Source: JAJUFS01 sp036381175 (GTDB lineage: Bacteria; Pseudomonadota; Gammaproteobacteria; Natronospirales; JAJUFS01). Taken from it: a stretch of 64,000 nucleotides of DNA. Location of the stretch: contig DASVDI010000046.1 of assembly GCA_036381175.1 (NCBI GenBank), forward strand, positions 1 to 64,000, written 5' to 3'. The notes below the pieces were generated by a model. That model was not told where the DNA came from, did not search any database, and saw only the letters and a list, made by a program, of their open reading frames with translations. A program made the translations under genes and the position numbers. This document shows positions 59,734-64,000 of this stretch, piece after piece (position 1 is the stretch's first letter; the number at the start of each line of letters is the position of its first letter).

Positions 59734-59765
59734 ACTGATCACTGTTTACTGAACACTGATCACTC

Positions 59766-61811
59766 TCAGATGACTTCATTCCTGAAATACCGTGCCGCCG
59801 ACGCACTCTCCAGCATGCTCTGGCAAGTGGCAGGCGGCATCGGTTCGTACATCAAATAACCCTGGATTTCATCGATACCCGCCGCGCGCAATTGCGCCAG
59901 CTGCGCCTCGGTTTCAACACCTTCAGCGACAACGCGAATGCCAAGTTTGTGTGCAAGCGGCACGACGGCTTCGACAATCGCGAGACTTCCCATGTCGCGC
60001 GAAATCTCGTGGATGAATTCCTTGTCGAGTTTCACCTTGTCGATCGGCAGTCTTCTGAGATACGACAGCGACGAAAAGCCGGTGCCGAAATCGTCGAGGG
60101 CGATGCGCACGCCGGACAGTCGCAACTGTTCCAGCGTCACCACGCCGGTGTCGAAATGTTCCATCGCGACGTTCTCGGTGATCTCGACCAGCAGGTCCTC
60201 CGGCGCAAGATTCGCTTTTCGCAAAGTGCGCATCACGCGATCGATCAAATCGGGACTGCGAAAGGTGCTCGCGGAAAAATTCACGGCGATCCACAGCGGC
60301 AGGTCGAACCGCTGGCGCCACTCGGACACTTGCCGGCAGGCGGATTCGAGCACCCAGTCGGTCACGCGATCCATCAGGCCGAGGCTTTCCGCGAGCGGCA
60401 GGAATTCGTCGGGCCCGAGCAGGCCGCGCTTCGCGTGCTTCCAGCGCAACAGCGCCTCGAAACCGGTGACAGTGTTGTTGTCCGCCAGCAGCACGGGCTG
60501 GTAGACCAGTGTAAACTCGCGCCGCTCGAACGCACGGCGCAGATCGTTTTCGAATTCCAGTTGCTCGTGCGCGCGGCCGCTCATGTCGATTGCGAACGTG
60601 ACCAGCTGGTCGCCGCCGTATTCGCGTGCGCGGATGGCCGCGGCGCTTGCGTTCGCCAGCAGCGCTTCGGGCTGGCCGCCGTCGTCGGGAAAACTGGATA
60701 CACCCATGCTGCACGTCAGCAGCAGGTCGCGTTCGTCCAGCGTGAACGGCTCGCGCAGGCGGTCCAGCAATTGTTCGCAGGCGTTCAGCGCGAACGCATT
60801 GTTGTCGTCTTCTCGAAACAGCAGTGCGAATTCGTCGCCACCGATGCGCGCGACGGTGTCGACGTGCGGCGCCCGGTGCAACAGGCGGTCACCGAGTTGT
60901 GCGAGCAGGCGGTCGGCCTGCTGGTGTCCAAGTGATTCGTTCAACAGGCGGAAACGGTCGATGTTCACGATCGCGATGACGTGGCGCGCACCGTTCTGCT
61001 CCTGTTCCAGCGCGTGTGCGAAACGTTCGAGGAACAGCTTGCGGTTCGGCAGGCCGGTCAGCGCGTCATGGAATGAAAGGTGATACAGCCGCCGCGTCGC
61101 GTTGCGCGCCCGCGTGCGTTCCTCTTCGAGCAGCCAGATCACCAGCGCGAGCCCGATCATCACCTGGCCGACAAGATTGCTCAGGCCCAGCGTGGACATC
61201 CAGCCGAAGGCCACTTCCAGCAGGCGTTGCGAGATGAAGACGCCAAGCACCGCCAATTGCTGCATACCGTAAAGCACGAACGCGATGGCCAAAAGGCGCC
61301 GTCCGAAACTGCCGCGCTCCGTTTCGCCCGACCAGAGAAACACGCCGGCGATGAAAAATGCCGCGGCGGTCAGGAAGCTGCGCAACTCGATGCGCAGGAA
61401 CATGCGGGCGCCCATGGCGTCCGGCGCACCCGCGAACAGCACGGCTGACAGCACGCCGAGCAACGCCGCCCCCAGCAGCAAGGCGCGCAGCCGTCGCGGT
61501 GCGAGCCGATGCCGCGTTGCGCCGACCCAGGCGCCGGCCAGCAGCCAGGTGATCTGCAGGTAGGCGGCGGCCAGCGAGAGCGATGCCAGCGTCGTGCGTG
61601 CGTAAACGGGAATATCGGCCTGGTGCGCGAGCAGGAGTGTGAAGCCCGCGCATGTGAAACACGCTACACCTGCCCAGAAACTGAACGACCAGAATTGCAG
61701 GTGTGCGCGGCGGTAAATGCGAAAGAAACCCTGGAAGACGAGCGCGAGCATCAGCGCGACGATCGCCTGCGCGATGCTGAGCGAGAACAGAAGTAGCGTC
61801 GGCTCGGTCAC
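59766..61811 (-). CDS. Membrane GGDEF-EAL c-di-GMP protein
   Basis: 681 aa. Residues 1-228 contain about seven hydrophobic segments (sensor-like membrane part). GGDEF domain 245-410 with intact ARIGGDEFALLF (324-328). EAL domain 425-675 with intact GFEALLRWKH (452-454), NFSASTF, EITENVAM and DDFGTGFSSLSYLRRLPIDKVKLDKEFI. It makes and/or breaks c-di-GMP at the inner membrane, responding to an unknown signal. Monocistronic. Confidence 0.95.
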   Translation of the reverse strand: MTEPTLLLFSLSIAQAIVALMLALVFQGFFRIYRRAHLQFWSFSFWAGVACFTCAGFTLLLAHQADIPVYARTTLASLSLAAAYLQITWLLAGAWVGATRHRLAPRRLRALLLGAALLGVLSAVLFAGAPDAMGARMFLRIELRSFLTAAAFFIAGVFLWSGETERGSFGRRLLAIAFVLYGMQQLAVLGVFISQRLLEVAFGWMSTLGLSNLVGQVMIGLALVIWLLEEERTRARNATRRLYHLSFHDALTGLPNRKLFLERFAHALEQEQNGARHVIAIVNIDRFRLLNESLGHQQADRLLAQLGDRLLHRAPHVDTVARIGGDEFALLFREDDNNAFALNACEQLLDRLREPFTLDERDLLLTCSMGVSSFPDDGGQPEALLANASAAAIRAREYGGDQLVTFAIDMSGRAHEQLEFENDLRRAFERREFTLVYQPVLLADNNTVTGFEALLRWKHAKRGLLGPDEFLPLAESLGLMDRVTDWVLESACRQVSEWRQRFDLPLWIAVNFSASTFRSPDLIDRVMRTLRKANLAPEDLLVEITENVAMEHFDTGVVTLEQLRLSGVRIALDDFGTGFSSLSYLRRLPIDKVKLDKEFIHEISRDMGSLAIVEAVVPLAHKLGIRVVAEGVETEAQLAQLRAAGIDEIQGYLMYEPMPPATCQSMLESASAARYFRNEVI

Positions 61812-61973
61812 ATCTCCCCCCGTCGAATTCCGGCCGCATTACCGGTTCCGTGGGAAACAGGCTCTGCCTGACGAGTCTAGCATCCTCGCACGGCCGGTTT
61901 TCCGGAGGGGCGCGAGTTCACGAAATGCTCGCCATATCCCGGCGAATTCAGCAGATACGGGATGACAACAACC

Positions 61974-62005
61974 AAAAAAAAAGGGCCGGATGACCGGCCC
62001 TTTTC
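61974..62005. terminator. Rho-independent terminator
   Basis: A run, AAGGGCCGG, ATGA loop, CCGGCCCTT and TTTT. It terminates the leftward membrane dipeptidase gene (read on minus) and lies upstream of the GGDEF-EAL gene. Confidence 0.9.
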
Positions 62006-62022
62006 CAGCTTCCCGCCATTCT

Positions 62023-63213
62023 TCAATGACTGGCCGCGTAATCTTCCGTCGCTTTCCAGACACGCAGCGCGTTGCCACCGAGAATCTTCTGGATATCGTC
62101 TTCGGAATATCCGCGATCCAGCAGGCCCTGCACGAGCCGCGGATAATCCGCCACGCTCTTGAGGCCGACGGGCAGCGAGTCGCCGACGCCGTCGTAATCG
62201 GAACCGATGCCGACGTGATCGATGCCCGCGATCTTCACCACGTGATCGAAGTGATCGAGCACATCATCCAGCGTGGCGAAGGGGAAGGGATGCGCGGCGG
62301 CATAACCTGCGCTGAATGCACGCGCGGCGACATCGTTGTCTTCCAGGCCTTCGTCTTCGAGCCATTCACGACGGTATGAACCGAGCTCCGTCGACCAGGC
62401 GCGCGAGCGCGCACTGATGAAGGTCGAACCGAAGTTGATCTGGATGACGCCGCCTTTTTCCGCAAGCGCCTTGATCATGTCATCGCTCATGTTGCGCTCG
62501 AAGCCTTCGGTGAAGCGGCGCGCGGAGGAATGCGTTGCAATCAATGGCACTTCGCTGATTTCCAGCGCCTGCCAGAACGCTTCGTCGGAGACGTGCGAGA
62601 TGTCGACCATCACGCCGAGCTTGTTCATGGCCGGAACCAGTTCCTTGCCGAATTCGCTCAGCCCGTGCCACTGGTGATCGTGGTCGTAGGAGGAATCGGA
62701 AATGTGGTTCGACTTGCCGTGTGTCAGCGTGATGTAACGGATGCCGCGATCGTAAAAATACTGCAGGTCTTCAAGCGTGCGAATCGGCGCGCCATTTTCC
62801 ATGCCGAGCGCGAAGCCGATGCGCTTGCCGCCGGCAAGTTCCTCGGCTTTCTCCGTTGAATACACCATGGTGAACTTGTCGGGCGAGTCCGCGACAATTT
62901 CTTCGACCGTGTCGATCAGGCGGTTTGCAAGGTCCTGCGCTTCGTCCGCGTCATCCTGGATTCGTGATGGAATGTAGATGGACATGAACGCGACATCCAG
63001 GCCGCCCGCATCCGCACGCGGATAATCGAAATCGCCGTTCGGCGTCGCCTTGCTGATGTCCTCGAAATGTTTTTCGAGGCGGTACGGCACGTCGATGTGC
63101 GTGTCGATCAGCAGCATGTTGTCTGCGAGTTCGCGAGCGTGATCGGAAACTTCTGTGGCGGCAGCAGCGCTGCCCGCGGCCAGCAACGTTGCCAGCGTCA
63201 GTGCAATTCGCAT
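62023..63213 (-). CDS. Membrane dipeptidase (renal dipeptidase family, M19)
   Basis: 396 aa; start at 63213 behind AAGGAG. Signal peptide (IALTLATLLAAGSAAAA). M19 metal site: LLIDTHIDVPYR (HxD), GFALGMENGAPI (Glu), MVDISHVSDEAFW (His), PLIATHSSARRF (His) and HVGIGSDYDGVGDSLP (Asp). Periplasmic dipeptidase, possibly acting on D-amino acid dipeptides. Confidence 0.96.
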   Translation of the reverse strand: MRIALTLATLLAAGSAAAATEVSDHARELADNMLLIDTHIDVPYRLEKHFEDISKATPNGDFDYPRADAGGLDVAFMSIYIPSRIQDDADEAQDLANRLIDTVEEIVADSPDKFTMVYSTEKAEELAGGKRIGFALGMENGAPIRTLEDLQYFYDRGIRYITLTHGKSNHISDSSYDHDHQWHGLSEFGKELVPAMNKLGVMVDISHVSDEAFWQALEISEVPLIATHSSARRFTEGFERNMSDDMIKALAEKGGVIQINFGSTFISARSRAWSTELGSYRREWLEDEGLEDNDVAARAFSAGYAAAHPFPFATLDDVLDHFDHVVKIAGIDHVGIGSDYDGVGDSLPVGLKSVADYPRLVQGLLDRGYSEDDIQKILGGNALRVWKATEDYAASH

Positions 63214-63311
63214 GAAAAACTCCTTCTGGTTCACAAGACGTGAGAGGTGAGACGTGAGCTGACGCGAAAGGTTCATTGCCGCTGTCTCGTGTCTTCGATC
63301 GGCCCACTAAT

Positions 63312-63343
63312 CGTTGGGGTTCGCTGCGCTCACCCCAGCCTAC
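63312..63343. repeat. Short copy of the GTAGG...CCAAC repeat
   Basis: CGTTGGGGTTCGCTGCGCTC followed by ACCCCAGCCTAC. Its reverse complement matches the first 30 bases of R1 copy C (14429). It lies between two minus-strand genes, far from the island. Confidence 0.7.
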
Positions 63344-63346
63344 GGA

Positions 63347-64000
63347 TCATTCGACAAGACTCGACGGCAGCCGTGGCGAACCCAGCAGTTCCGCAAAGAC
63401 TTCCCAGCGTTCTTCGCGCGAATCCGCGTTGCGCTCGACGTAATCGCGCACGAGATCGCGGCCGAGGTTGTAGTTGATGACGTAGCTGCGATAGGTGTCG
63501 ATGAAACCCACGCGTTGTGCCGCGCGCTCCGGTGAATACAGATTGTATTTCACCAGCCAGTCGATCGCTTGCTCGCGATTCATTTCGCCGTTGAGGTAGG
63601 CGCGCGCGGCTTCATTGCCGGCGTAATCGAGTTCGGCAAGTTTTTCGCGCAGCGCTGCGTATTCATCGAGCATTTCGGTGTCGATGCCGGCAAGCGGTGC
63701 GAGCACGTCGCGTTCGAAAGCGAGACGTTCATCGCCCGGAAAGGCAAGCTCGACGCCGTAGTTCGCGCTGCCTTCGGCGATGAGTGATTGCGGCGAGAAC
63801 AGCGGATACACGCTGAATTCCATCCAGCCGCGTTCTTCCACGAGTTCGCTTTCCAGCAAGGAATTGTAAACGTGATGGCCGGGATAGCCTTCGTGGCAGC
63901 CGAGCTCGACGGCGCGATCAATGAAAATCGGCAAATCCGTGTTTACCTGGATCAACGAATGCGCGTTGCCCTGGAACCAGTTGTAACCGCTCCAGGGTTT
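63347..64000 (-). CDS. DUF885 family metal-dependent hydrolase, partial
   Basis: The C-terminal about 217 residues; the N-terminal part lies beyond the right edge and the frame stays open to base 64000. HEGYPGHHVYNSLLE is the DUF885 HExxPGHH-type metal motif, and GSANYGVELAFPGDERLAFERDVLAPLAGID continues the family pattern. Probably a peptidase-like hydrolase, export status unknown because the start is missing. Ends near the membrane dipeptidase gene, both on minus. Confidence 0.9.
   Translation of the reverse strand, partial: KPWSGYNWFQGNAHSLIQVNTDLPIFIDRAVELGCHEGYPGHHVYNSLLESELVEERGWMEFSVYPLFSPQSLIAEGSANYGVELAFPGDERLAFERDVLAPLAGIDTEMLDEYAALREKLAELDYAGNEAARAYLNGEMNREQAIDWLVKYNLYSPERAAQRVGFIDTYRSYVINYNLGRDLVRDYVERNADSREERWEVFAELLGSPRLPSSLVE

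Overview
The window is chromosomal DNA of a GC-rich gammaproteobacterium. Evidence: a type IV pilus ATPase gene facing a yggS-proC-yggT-DUF4426 operon, two TonB-type energy transducers, cytochrome b561 proteins, Tex, YajQ, an exported protein with a GlyGly-CTERM-type tail, and REP-like hairpins of the GTAGGAGCGGC class. Several features, including the long non-coding repeats, resemble Xanthomonadales/Lysobacterales genomes, but family-level placement is inference. No rRNA, tRNA, CRISPR array or transposase gene was seen.

Layout. 1-10.8 kb: a PAS-GGDEF-EAL protein cut by the left edge, a response regulator with a dead GGDEF domain, a DUF4156 lipoprotein, an XRE regulator, an M13 peptidase, DUF2721, an exported acidic repeat-like protein, an SDR and a GNAT enzyme. 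10.9-22.3 kb: an accessory, defence-type island. It holds an HTH-nucleotidyltransferase/HEPN pair, a Fic protein, a DUF262-HEPN gene pair, a Dcm-like methyltransferase + Vsr + MvaI/BcnI-type endonuclease, an XRE gene facing a small unknown ORF, and HigB/HigA. These cassettes are separated by long dispersed non-coding repeats (R1, R2, R3), and the restriction-modification part is visibly AT-richer than its surroundings. 22.3-25.2 kb: an operon of three exported proteins of unknown role, followed by a truncated HepT-like relic.

25.8-37.2 kb: a DUF1611/DgcN-like gene overlapping a PLP racemase, a diheme cytochrome c, MsrB, a surface protein, two TonB proteins, a PEBP-like protein, a cation/proton antiporter overlapping a hydrolase. 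37.3-46.9 kb: outer membrane protein, TerB-like protein, HU-like protein, the yggS-proC-yggT-DUF4426 operon, and divergently pilT, pilU and a second pilU-like gene; then a cytochrome b561-yceI operon under a promoter with a perfect palindromic operator. 46.9-64 kb: housekeeping and redox genes (methyltransferases, NERD protein, DUF1684, SDR, Mug, a second cytochrome b561, an FAD oxidoreductase-phosphoesterase-ABM chain, Tex, YajQ, ATP-grasp, MsrA, a membrane GGDEF-EAL protein, membrane dipeptidase and a DUF885 protein cut by the right edge).

Most worth following: the DUF262-HEPN pair next to the restriction-modification operon; the methyltransferase N-terminal HTH with a matching palindrome over its start site; the three-gene exported operon whose first member carries a LAS-metallopeptidase-like motif with a changed metal ligand; and the long repeat family that separates the defence cassettes.
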